Source: Cesiribacter sp. SM1 (GTDB lineage: Bacteria; Bacteroidota; Bacteroidia; Cytophagales; Cyclobacteriaceae). From it: a stretch of DNA of 64,000 nt. The notes below the pieces were generated by a model. The model made no database searches. It saw nothing but the letters and a program-made list of their open reading frames with translations, and was not told where the DNA came from. Made by a program: the position numbers and the translations under genes. Position 1 is the first letter of the stretch. Each line of letters starts with the position of its first letter. Where the stretch lies: NCBI RefSeq assembly GCF_020178975.1, contig NZ_JAHXBU010000045.1:1-64000 (forward strand). Direction: 5' to 3'. Below, in pieces: positions 9,301 to 17,981 of the stretch.

Positions 9301-9783
9301 CTAGCTCTTTAATTTTAGAAGTTTATATAGCGGCACAAGGGTAGCAAAGTTGATCAGCGCGCCTGTAACACAATAGATACATACCTTTTTTTGCACCGTC
9401 GCCATGTTGTAAAGGTAGTAAGCGCCTCCGGCAGCCTGCCCAATGGCATTGCCTGCAATCAGGTAATCGAATAGATTGCGCTTTTTCTTCTTTTTGATCG
9501 CTCCTGCCACCAGCAACACATTAGCGGCATACATCAGCAGGCTAACTGGCCCATCGGGCAGCCCTGCTATCTGGGCCTCTTTAGAAGCATTTACATAGTC
9601 AGAATCGAAGATCCTGCCGGGGAGATCGGGCATGTGGCGGATCACCCCTAGCTGATAAAGTGAAATAGGCACAAAATCCAACAGGCCTACGGCACTTAGT
9701 ATGCCAATATTTCGCCGGTTTTCGCTTGCGCTGCCGGCTTGTTGTCTTACTTTCTGTACAGCAGATGGTTGAAGTTGATGCAT
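9301..9783 (-). CDS. Vitamin K epoxide reductase (VKOR)-like membrane protein
   Basis: A 160-aa membrane protein with about four hydrophobic segments (roughly 25-46, 80-95, 107-127, 139-155). A CxxC pair (C135-IY-C138) sits at the start of the last segment, the layout of VKOR-family quinone-linked thiol oxidoreductases that reoxidise periplasmic Dsb/Trx partners. The usual loop cysteine pair in the N-terminal half is missing, because only these two cysteines occur. It may therefore be a minimal VKOR relative or a different carrier. No thioredoxin domain is fused. It stands alone between the ebo operon and a divergent kinase gene. Confidence 0.6.
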   Translation of the reverse strand: MHQLQPSAVQKVRQQAGSASENRRNIGILSAVGLLDFVPISLYQLGVIRHMPDLPGRIFDSDYVNASKEAQIAGLPDGPVSLLMYAANVLLVAGAIKKKKKRNLFDYLIAGNAIGQAAGGAYYLYNMATVQKKVCIYCVTGALINFATLVPLYKLLKLKS

Positions 9784-10226
9784 AGGATCAGGAAAAAAAT
9801 TAAAGAATATGCTGAAGGCTAAACAGTATGCGCCAAGTTTTTTATCCTCTGCCGGAAAACATTAGATCAGTGGTGCTGCTTTTAGCTTTCTTAAGCTTTA
9901 CAACAAGATTCAGCATCTGCTGTTTGTATGCTAGTACAAACTAAAATCCAGAGCGCAGCATCCTGCTACCCAGGCAGCCTGTTAGCTGTACTCGTTAAAC
10001 AGAGACATTGTTCAGGCAAACTGTGCAGAAGGATTATTGAAATCCGGTACAACACACAGCATAGGACTTCACCAGCAAAAAGGAATTCCTTAGCAATTAT
10101 GCATAAAACGTGTAATCAATTGGTTATAAAATATTAAGAAAGCAATAAATTGTGAATTGATTGGAACCAGCATACGGGCAACAAACATTTTTATGGGATA
10201 TGGCACTCCCTCAAGCTATGTAATTC
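9784..10226. other. Divergent intergenic region before the PAS kinase
   Basis: AT-rich spacer between the minus-strand VKOR-like gene and the plus-strand kinase. It must carry both promoters. A 69-codon frame (9928-10137) inside it has no family resemblance and no ribosome-binding signal. I see no repeats or RNA structure. Confidence 0.4.
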
Positions 10227-13200
10227 ATGAACAAGCATACATATAACAGCAATCCGGATATGCTCAAAGTGTTTGAGGCACTTCCGGATCTGTACCTGAT
10301 TCTTTCTCCTGACCTGCACATTCTCACCGCCAGCGACGCTTACCTGGCTGCTACACTAGCCGTTCGTAACGAAATAAGGGGTAAACATGTGTTTGACATA
10401 TTCCCCGACAATCCGAATATACCCCATGTTAATGCTGTTTCCAACCTTCATGCCTCTCTGCAGAAAGTACTGGCAACGGGTAGGCCTCATAAAATGTCTC
10501 TGCAACGCTACGACGTTCCCCGACCACAGCATGCAGGCGGAGGATTTGAAGAAAAATACTGGCAGCCACTTAATACGCCCGTGCTGGATGGTGATGGAAA
10601 TGTGCTTTATATTATTCATAAGGTGAGTGATGTAAGTGATCAGGTAAGCGACCAGCAACAAATTGAAGCACTAACAAGCCGTGAGCTGCATGCAATACAG
10701 CAGGCAGACCTTCAGCAAAAGATGTTGTATGATTTGTTGATGCAGGCACCTGCCCTTATTGCTGTAGTACGTGGTCCGGACCATGTGTATGAACTGGTTA
10801 ATCCGCTATACCAGAAGCTCTTTCCCGGCAGAATACTCCTAGGCAAGCCTCTGCTGAAAGCAGTGCCTGAAATAGAGGGAGATCCGATTGTTGAAGTACT
10901 GGACAGAATATACAAGACCGGGGAAACAGCTACAGGTTTTGAGGTACCCATTCCCTTAGACCACACCGGCAATGGCGAGCTCACCACTGGTTACTATAAT
11001 TTTACGTACCAGGCCATGCGTGATTTCAGGGGGGAGATAAACGGCATCATTACTTTTGGCTATGAAGTAACGCAAGTGGTAACTAACCGTAAATCGCTTG
11101 AGCTGCTTAACCAGGAGCTGGAGTCCCGGGTAGAAACCCGGACCCGGGAATTAAGAAGGGCCCGTACAGAAGCAGAATCAGAACGTAAACGAATAGAGCA
11201 GTTGCTGATGCAGGCACCTGCCATGATCACAATTTTTAAAGGGCCGCAGCATGTCTTTCACATGGTAAATCCTCCCTACCAGCAACTGGTTGGTGAGCGT
11301 GAACTCCTGGGCAAGCCAATCCGTGAAGCCATGCCTGAACTGGAAGGACAGCCAATTTTTGGGCTGCTGGACAGGGTGTACCACACAGGGGAGCCCTTTT
11401 TTGCTAACGAAATGCTCGTACAGCTGGATCATACCAATTCCGGTACACTGGGAGAAAACTACTACAACTTTGTTTACCAGGCTACGCGCGACCTGAACGG
11501 AGAAATTGACGGTATCCTGGTGTTTGCCTACGAAGTAACTGCACAGGTGCGGGCACGCCAGCAGGTGGAACAAAGCCGCAGGAAAGTAGAGACATTAAAT
11601 GAAGAGCTGGCCACAGCAAATAATGAACTTATAGCTTCCAATAAAGAACTGGCAGAGGCAAAAAAAGCTCTTGAGCAGTTAAACAGTGAGTTGGAGGAGC
11701 GCGTGGCGGCAAGAACCACCGACCTGAAACTTGCCCAGGAGGAAACCGAACGCCAGCGCCAGCTACTGCATACTATATTTATGGATGCACCCTCGCCCAT
11801 CGTTATTCTGGATGGAGAAGCGCTGGTTTTTAAATTAGTGAACCCCGCTTACCAGCAAATATTTCCGGGAAGAGAGCTGTTGGGCAAAGCTGTGCTAGAG
11901 GCACTTCCGGAGCTGGAAGCCTCCCCCATTCCACATCTTCTGCAAGAGGTTTATAAAACAGGTGAAACCTTTGTTGCCCATGAACTACCTGTGCAACTGG
12001 CCCGCCACCAGGGAGCTCCGCTGGAAGAAATCTACTGGACCTTTACCTACCAGGCACACCGTAATCAGCTGGGAGAGATAGATGGGGTGCTGGTATTTGC
12101 TTACGAGGTTACAGAGCATGTAAAGGCCCGGCAGAAAATAGAAGAAAGCGAAAGACAGCTACGGTTAGTAACCGATGCGCTGCCGGTGCTGATTGGCTAT
12201 CTCGACAAGGATGAGAAATATCGTTTTGCCAACCAGGCTTATGAGGCGTGGTTTAATCAAAAATCAACTGAACTGATTGGCCTCCCGGTACGTGAGGTAG
12301 TTGGAGAAAAAGCCTACAGTGTTGTAAAGCAGTATATTGATCGGGCTCTGGCAGGAGAACGCCTGAACTTTGAAGCCGAAATGCCTTACAGAAGCGATTT
12401 TACAAAGTACATCAGCACCACCTATGTACCCGACGTTCAGGATGGCGCAGTTGCCGGCTTTTTTACACTGGTAAGCGATATAACAGAACAGGTTGAAACC
12501 AGGAAAAAAATAGAAGAAAGGGAGCAGGAGGCACAAGCCCTGGCACGCAAATTAGCCGTTACCAATGAGGAGTTAAGAATGGCCAACCAGCAAATATTGG
12601 CCAGCAACGAAGAGCTGGCTAAAAGCAACCAGCAGCTTAGCTTCATTAATTCCGATATGGATAACTTTATCTATACGGCCTCCCATGATTTACGGGCACC
12701 CATTTCCAACATAGAAGGCCTCATGCATGCCATGCAACGAAGCCTTGCAGATGAGATCAAGGAAAAGCCCATCATAAACAAACTATCAGATCTGATCACC
12801 CATTCCATTGAGCGCTTCAAGAAAACACTTGACGAATTAACCCAAATCACGAAAATACAGCGTGAAGGAAGTGGAGAAGATGTTGCCCAGGTAGATCTTA
12901 CACAGGTAATTAATGAAGTTAAGCTCGACCTGGCACCCCAGATAGAGCAGGCAGATGCACAGATTGTACTTGAATTGCAACAATGCACGCCCATACATTT
13001 CTCTGCAAAAAACGCACGTAGCATTGTTTACAATTTGATCTCCAATGCTGTTAAATACCGCTCCCCCCAGCGACAGCCCCTCATCAGGATAAGTTGTAAA
13101 CAAGAAGATGATTTTCTGATTCTATCTGTGGAAGACAATGGATTGGGAATAGACCTTGCCGAAGAAAGTAAAATTTTTGCCATGTTTAAGCGTATGCACG

Positions 13201-13397
13201 ACCACGTGGAGGGTTCCGGCATTGGCCTGTACATTGTGAAAAAGATAATTGAGAATGCCGGCGGAAAGATCCATGTGGAAAGTAAGCCAGGCCAGGGATC
13301 AACCTTTAGCGTTTATTTTAATAAGTCAGGCAGCGCACCAGACCAACAAAAGCATCATAGCAACAATGAAAAAAATAAAATGCATACTGCTGATTGA
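10227..13397 (+). CDS. Multi-PAS hybrid-free sensor histidine kinase
   Basis: A 1056-aa soluble kinase with no membrane segment. An N-terminal PAS (about 10-140) is followed by three closely similar PAS units (about 169-281, 326-438, 515-630). Each has a QAPA or DAPS start, a GKP/GKA motif and a final FGYEVT/FAYEVT. A fifth, more ordinary PAS spans about 645-755. Coiled-coil linkers (about 285-320, 445-510, 755-808) join them. The HisKA H-box contains SHDLRAP with His820, followed by the N-box (LISNAVKYRSP), the G1 box (DNGLGI) and GSGIGLYIVKK. The 3' end overlaps the receiver gene by 32 bp, so that protein is the likely partner. The repeated PAS cores resemble redox or ligand sensors, but no cofactor residue is obvious. 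Confidence 0.93.
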   Translation: MNKHTYNSNPDMLKVFEALPDLYLILSPDLHILTASDAYLAATLAVRNEIRGKHVFDIFPDNPNIPHVNAVSNLHASLQKVLATGRPHKMSLQRYDVPRPQHAGGGFEEKYWQPLNTPVLDGDGNVLYIIHKVSDVSDQVSDQQQIEALTSRELHAIQQADLQQKMLYDLLMQAPALIAVVRGPDHVYELVNPLYQKLFPGRILLGKPLLKAVPEIEGDPIVEVLDRIYKTGETATGFEVPIPLDHTGNGELTTGYYNFTYQAMRDFRGEINGIITFGYEVTQVVTNRKSLELLNQELESRVETRTRELRRARTEAESERKRIEQLLMQAPAMITIFKGPQHVFHMVNPPYQQLVGERELLGKPIREAMPELEGQPIFGLLDRVYHTGEPFFANEMLVQLDHTNSGTLGENYYNFVYQATRDLNGEIDGILVFAYEVTAQVRARQQVEQSRRKVETLNEELATANNELIASNKELAEAKKALEQLNSELEERVAARTTDLKLAQEETERQRQLLHTIFMDAPSPIVILDGEALVFKLVNPAYQQIFPGRELLGKAVLEALPELEASPIPHLLQEVYKTGETFVAHELPVQLARHQGAPLEEIYWTFTYQAHRNQLGEIDGVLVFAYEVTEHVKARQKIEESERQLRLVTDALPVLIGYLDKDEKYRFANQAYEAWFNQKSTELIGLPVREVVGEKAYSVVKQYIDRALAGERLNFEAEMPYRSDFTKYISTTYVPDVQDGAVAGFFTLVSDITEQVETRKKIEEREQEAQALARKLAVTNEELRMANQQILASNEELAKSNQQLSFINSDMDNFIYTASHDLRAPISNIEGLMHAMQRSLADEIKEKPIINKLSDLITHSIERFKKTLDELTQITKIQREGSGEDVAQVDLTQVINEVKLDLAPQIEQADAQIVLELQQCTPIHFSAKNARSIVYNLISNAVKYRSPQRQPLIRISCKQEDDFLILSVEDNGLGIDLAEESKIFAMFKRMHDHVEGSGIGLYIVKKIIENAGGKIHVESKPGQGSTFSVYFNKSGSAPDQQKHHSNNEKNKMHTAD

Positions 13398-13779
13398 TGA
13401 TGATGAGACAACCAACATCATCAATGAAATGCTGATCATGGATATGGGCGTTACCAGTGAGTTACTGCAGGCCCGCAATGGTAAAGAGGGCATTGAACTG
13501 CTGCAAAAAAAGGCAGATCAAAACAACTTACCCGAACTGATCCTGCTCGACATTAACATGCCCGTAATGGATGGCTTTGCATTCCTGGAAGCCTACCAAA
13601 AGATGGATTTACCGGATAAAGATTCAGTCATCATCATTATGCTCACCACCTCCCTCAATCCTTCTGATGTTGAGAGGGCCAGAAGCGCCGGCGTTGCCGA
13701 TTATATCAGTAAACCCCTGACAGAAAAATCGCTGCAGTCTATCCTGGAAAAGCATGTAAGGAATAACAGCACGCAATAA
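13366..13779 (+). CDS. Single-domain response regulator
   Basis: A 137-aa stand-alone receiver of the CheY/Rcp1 type. The acidic pocket DDDE is at residues 11-14, the phospho-acceptor is Asp62 (LLDINMP), and the Thr/Lys switch residues lie in LTTS and YISKPL. The longer frame from 13249 adds 39 non-family residues inside the kinase gene, so I chose the ATG at 13366, whose product starts MKKIKCILLIDD. It overlaps the kinase 3' end by 32 bp in another frame. With no output domain it probably relays phosphate or acts by protein contact. Confidence 0.92.
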   Translation: MKKIKCILLIDDDETTNIINEMLIMDMGVTSELLQARNGKEGIELLQKKADQNNLPELILLDINMPVMDGFAFLEAYQKMDLPDKDSVIIIMLTTSLNPSDVERARSAGVADYISKPLTEKSLQSILEKHVRNNSTQ

Positions 13780-13991
13780 TCCGATGACCGGTAGCCCGGA
13801 AGCCGACCTCAGGGAAGCCGGCAGCCAGGCAGGAACAATCCTTTAAGCTTTTGAGCATCCAGAAGTTAACAGTTTTATAAATCCTTAACATTCCACCTTC
13901 CATCCTTCACCTTTGTTTGATGTGGCCTTAAACATATAGTAACAAGCCAGCCCTAGTTTTGATGCAGATAAACTTATCAATCTAGCGCAAC

Positions 13992-15485
13992 ATGATTTTT
14001 AAAAATGTACTGCCACTGGCTCTTGGAGCCTTTTTTATCGTTTCATGTGAACAGCCGGAATCTCTGGACCTGGCACAGGATTCTCCAAGCAGCCCCGGCG
14101 CTGCCAACAAACTTCAAAAGAAGGAACTGAAAGCTTACTCCAAAACCCCTTCTTTCCTGGCTTTAACGCCGCAGTTCAAAAATGTAGAGATCTTTCCGCT
14201 ACTATCATCTGAAGATCAATTGCCAGAATCTCCTGAATTTGTGTACGGTTCCATGGCCGATGGTATGGGCCTGATGAAGAATGGCGACGGCGGCTACACA
14301 CTCATTAACAACATTGAGGCAGATTATGCCATAGCACGCATCTTCTTTGATGAGAACTTTAAGCCTGTTAAAGGCGAGCACATTCTTAACGCTACAGCCA
14401 CTGCCAACACTGCCCAGTGCTCTGGCACACTTATTACGCCAGAAGAGCATGGCTTTGGTCCGCTCTACCTCTCTGGCGGCGAGTGGGGTGGTTCTTCCAA
14501 AGGTGTATTCCTCACCAACCCATTCAGAGAAGCCGGCAGTGCCGATGTGCCCGAAATGCTGACTGCCATGGGCCAGTGGTCTACTGAAAATGCCGTACCA
14601 ATTGGCAAAGATGCCTACCCCGGCAAAACAGTTGTTTTTATTGGCGATGACCATTCCGATAACTCAGTGCCTTCCGGACAGCTTGGCATGTATGTTGGCG
14701 ATGCCGGCGACCTGCACGGGGGCAAGCTGTACGGCCTTAAAGTAACAGCCGCAGGTGTAAATTACGAAATGGACATGCAGGAAGGTGTTGCCTACGATAT
14801 GGAGTTTGTAGAGCTGAACGAAACCAACATTGACCTGCTGGATGCCGAAGCAAAAGCAAAAGGTGTAATGGGCTTTTCAAGGCTGGAAGATATTGACTGG
14901 AGAAGAGGCAATGCCAAAAACAATCGTGAGGTGTACATTGCCGTAACCGGCAGAAAAAACAATGCACTGGCAGGCAAAGGAACCACTTACGGCAGGGTAT
15001 ACAAACTGGAGCTGAACGATTCTGACCCTACAAAGGCCGGTAAAATTACCTGTGTGCTGGATGGTGACCTGCCAAACGGCAAAGCAAAATCTTTCCACAG
15101 CCCCGACAACATTGTGGTAACCAAGCACTACGCCTACATCCAGGAAGATCCGAACGGCTACTACGACAATGCTGATAAAGAGCACTTCGCCCGCCTGTAC
15201 CAGTACAACCTTAACAATGGTGAGCTGAAAGTAGTACTGGAATGCGACCAGGCAACAGCTGCTGCCATGGGCTATGGTACAGAAAACAACGACTGGGAAC
15301 TTACCGGCATGATCGATGTATCGGATGTACTGGGAGTAGAAGGTACTTTCCTGCTCATTACCCAAAACCATGGCTGGGTTAAAGCCGATGGCACACCTTT
15401 TACCGATCCTAAGGCTAACCCAAATGTAGCCGGCAGCGAAAAAGAAGGAAGCCAGTTATACCTGCTTAAGGGACTGAAAAGATAA
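13992..15485 (+). CDS. PhoX-like (DUF839) lipoprotein
   Basis: A 497-aa exported lipoprotein: MIFKNVLPLALGAFFIVSC gives a signal peptide with lipobox IVSC. The body looks like the PhoX/DUF839 beta-propeller family, with GDGGYTLINNIE near residue 98, the SRLEDIDWRR segment near 298, and FHSPDNIVV near 363. PhoX enzymes are Ca/Fe phosphatases; whether all metal ligands are kept cannot be judged here. It lies 14 bp upstream of a di-haem peroxidase-like lipoprotein gene and likely shares its transcript. I saw no Pho-box-like repeat upstream. Alternative: a non-enzymatic propeller lipoprotein. Confidence 0.72.
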   Translation: MIFKNVLPLALGAFFIVSCEQPESLDLAQDSPSSPGAANKLQKKELKAYSKTPSFLALTPQFKNVEIFPLLSSEDQLPESPEFVYGSMADGMGLMKNGDGGYTLINNIEADYAIARIFFDENFKPVKGEHILNATATANTAQCSGTLITPEEHGFGPLYLSGGEWGGSSKGVFLTNPFREAGSADVPEMLTAMGQWSTENAVPIGKDAYPGKTVVFIGDDHSDNSVPSGQLGMYVGDAGDLHGGKLYGLKVTAAGVNYEMDMQEGVAYDMEFVELNETNIDLLDAEAKAKGVMGFSRLEDIDWRRGNAKNNREVYIAVTGRKNNALAGKGTTYGRVYKLELNDSDPTKAGKITCVLDGDLPNGKAKSFHSPDNIVVTKHYAYIQEDPNGYYDNADKEHFARLYQYNLNNGELKVVLECDQATAAAMGYGTENNDWELTGMIDVSDVLGVEGTFLLITQNHGWVKADGTPFTDPKANPNVAGSEKEGSQLYLLKGLKR

Positions 15486-15499
15486 GTGCGCTGCTTATT

Positions 15500-17341
15500 A
15501 TGATGTATAGAAAATTACTAGTTATGTACAAAGAGGCTTATTTGATAATAAGCCTCTTTGTATTGTTTACCTCCTGCAGTGAGCAAAAGACCGCTGGCGA
15601 TACCGCTGATGCTACCACCCTCGCCTTTCAGGAAATGCAGGCCCTGTACCACAGCGACCTGAACGCCTGCATTGCTGCGCTGGACAGCCTGCAAAAGAGC
15701 AAGACTGCAACAGAAATGCAGGAACATTACCACACCGCCAGAATGTATTTTAAGTATGCAGAACCTGTTCTTTCCTTTACCGACCAGGAGAACTTCCGCT
15801 ACCTGAACCAGCCCAACATTCTAAAGGTAGAGGAGGAAGACTTTACTGATATCAAGATCAAAGAACCCTCCGGCTTTCAAGTACTGGAGGAGCTCATCTG
15901 GGCCGACAGCCTTAATGAGCAGGATGTTTTCCGGCATGCAGGGCTGGTAAGCAACAGGCTTAAGCTGATCAGGCAAAACAGCAGCCTTCTATCTTACAAG
16001 CCCTACCATTTTCTGTGGATGCTGCGGAACGAGATTAACCGGGTAGCACTCACTGGCATAACCGGTTTCGATTCTCCTGTGCTGGAGAACTCCCTGCAGG
16101 AAAATGCATGGGTATACAGCAGGTTAAAAAACTACCTCACATTCTTTAAGCAGGCATTTAGCGACCAGGAACTGTACCGGGCATGGCACGAGCAGCTGGA
16201 CAAAACGCTGCTGGATTTAACAGGAGAGTTTGCCTCTTTTAACCGCTATGCCTTTATCAAAAACCACACACATGCCCAGCTGGCCTTGTGGGTAAAGACC
16301 AGGGAAGACTGGAATGTGATTTTCCCTTTTACGCTTGCCATTAACCATGAGGCTACTTCCTTATTCTCCAATAATACCTTTAACCTGAAATATTTCGATG
16401 ATCTGCAGAGCGGTGAAACAACGGAAGAGAAAGTGCTGCTGGGCAAAAAGCTATTCAACGATCCCTCCCTCTCTGCCTCGGGAAAAGTAAGCTGTGCAAG
16501 CTGCCACCAGGAAGCGCTTGCTTTCACCGATGGAAAAAGGAAATCAGACGGACAGGACCGCAACAGCCCTACCCTCAGCTATGCCGCCTTGCAGCGGGGC
16601 TTCTTTTACGATAAGCGTTCTGGCAGCCTGGAGGGGCAGATTGTATCGGTGGTGAACAGCCAGACTGAATTTCACAGCAACCTGGAGGCCATGACAAAGG
16701 CCGTAATGCAGCAGCCCGACTACCAGCAGGCCTTTACGGCAATCTATGGTAAAGAAGTAAGCGATGCAGCCATACGCAACGCCATTGCCAGCTACATCAG
16801 AAGCCTGGCCCCCTTCAACTCCAAATTCGACCGCAACATAAACGGGCTGGAGCAAAGCCTGACGGATAGCGAAATAAGAGGTTTCAACCTCTTTACCGGA
16901 AAAGCTAAATGTGCCACCTGCCATTTTGCACCGGTATTCAATGGTACGGTACCACCGGAATTTTCCGAAACAGAGCTGGAGCTGCTGGGGGTACCCGCAG
17001 CAAATGATACCGCCAATGCACAGATAGACCCGGACCCGGGAAGGTATAATCTGTACCAGACAGCTGCGCGTAAGTACTTTTTCAAAACGCCCACAGTACG
17101 CAACAGTGCTCTAACAGCACCCTATATGCACAATGGCGTGTACAACAATCTTGAGGAAGTTATGGACTTTTATAACCGCGGCGGGGGTGCCGGCATAGGC
17201 ATAGCGCTGGAACACCAGACCCTGCCACCCGATGCACTACTACTCAACAAGCAGGAGATTAAGGATATCATTGCTTTCCTGAACACCCTCAACGACCAGC
17301 AACCTGCTACCTTAAAATTTGCCTCATTGCAGCAAGATTAA
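15500..17341 (+). CDS. Di-haem cytochrome c peroxidase-type lipoprotein with N-terminal helical domain
   Basis: A 613-aa predicted lipoprotein with lipobox LFTSC. Residues about 40-290 form an all-helical domain resembling imelysin/iron-regulated proteins. Residues about 300-600 are a CcpA/MauG-type domain with two haem c sites, CASCH (near 330) and CATCH (near 473). The axial-ligand region PYMHNGVYNNLEEVMDFY is near 540. The likely start is the third Met (15524), since a lipoprotein signal begins there. It follows the PhoX-like gene by 14 bp and ends in a strong terminator. It probably works at the outer or cytoplasmic membrane facing the periplasm, in peroxide reduction or oxidation chemistry; the substrate is unknown. 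Confidence 0.85.
   Translation: MMYRKLLVMYKEAYLIISLFVLFTSCSEQKTAGDTADATTLAFQEMQALYHSDLNACIAALDSLQKSKTATEMQEHYHTARMYFKYAEPVLSFTDQENFRYLNQPNILKVEEEDFTDIKIKEPSGFQVLEELIWADSLNEQDVFRHAGLVSNRLKLIRQNSSLLSYKPYHFLWMLRNEINRVALTGITGFDSPVLENSLQENAWVYSRLKNYLTFFKQAFSDQELYRAWHEQLDKTLLDLTGEFASFNRYAFIKNHTHAQLALWVKTREDWNVIFPFTLAINHEATSLFSNNTFNLKYFDDLQSGETTEEKVLLGKKLFNDPSLSASGKVSCASCHQEALAFTDGKRKSDGQDRNSPTLSYAALQRGFFYDKRSGSLEGQIVSVVNSQTEFHSNLEAMTKAVMQQPDYQQAFTAIYGKEVSDAAIRNAIASYIRSLAPFNSKFDRNINGLEQSLTDSEIRGFNLFTGKAKCATCHFAPVFNGTVPPEFSETELELLGVPAANDTANAQIDPDPGRYNLYQTAARKYFFKTPTVRNSALTAPYMHNGVYNNLEEVMDFYNRGGGAGIGIALEHQTLPPDALLLNKQEIKDIIAFLNTLNDQQPATLKFASLQQD
15527..15562 (+). repeat. Perfect 16-bp inverted repeat in signal-peptide codons
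   Basis: Arms at 15527-15542 and 15547-15562 are perfect complements around the 4-base loop TGAT. The structure ends in TTTGTATTGTTT, like a terminator. It lies 42 bp after the PhoX-like stop but inside the first codons of the peroxidase gene, covering its signal peptide. It could be the upstream gene's terminator overlapping a reading frame, or an attenuator of peroxidase translation. Confidence 0.6.
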
Positions 17342-17981
17342 GACAGCAGGAAGATAGATTCAGCCATTGCCCTGGAAGTAAAATTCCAGGGCTTTTTTTT
17401 TGCGTCTATACAAGAACTGCTGGCCTGAATATAAACCACCGCCTCTTCAGTATTTAACAGTACTACTACTGTTCCCGACTATAGAAGTGATGTAGAGCTA
17501 AAAGAGCCACATTTTTTTCAGAAGGGTTCAAAAGTCCGATTTTTACAATACTATTTTCACCGGAATAACAAACTTTATCCACACGAATTCAGCAATTCTA
17601 TTGCTTCCATAACACCTAAGCTGCTTCTGTTTATGAAAGCAACACGCTTTTATTATTTCTACCTGGAACAAAGTTACAAAGCGGCAGTAACAGTATGCTC
17701 CGCTTCTAAAACAATTGATTTACATAAAACCAGCAATAACAGCTACCCATTTCCTGGTACACAAAAAATGCCGGATTCGGTGTATTGCAGGGGGTACCGG
17801 ATAGCTTTTAATTTGTATTAAGAAGCATCAGTTCACCCCCCTGAATCTATAACATACAGCACTGGCTGAACTATTTTTTACCAGCTGCTTCAGGATGTGT
17901 AAGCTTTACCTACGCATTTAGTGCAGCTGTTAAAAGGGTAACTTTTATAAAACTCAATGGACTCAAACAAAACCCAATACT
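17342..17981. other. Intergenic gap with terminator
   Basis: Apart from the terminator at its left end, this 640-bp AT-rich region shows no gene. A 62-codon frame (17633-17821) has no family similarity and no convincing start context. The right part must carry the promoter of the PKD/beta-helix lipoprotein gene. Confidence 0.4.
17370..17401 (+). terminator. Rho-independent terminator
   Basis: Nine-base arms GCCCTGGAA (17370-17378) and TTCCAGGGC (17385-17393) with a six-base loop, followed by eight T. It ends the PhoX-like/peroxidase transcript. Confidence 0.9.

Noticed and set aside
13249-13365. Longer start of the response regulator
   Set aside because: The added 39 residues are inside the kinase ORF and not receiver-like.
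17520-17540. GGGTTCAAAAGTCC-like word resembling a tRNA T-loop
   Set aside because: No matching acceptor stem or anticodon arm around it.
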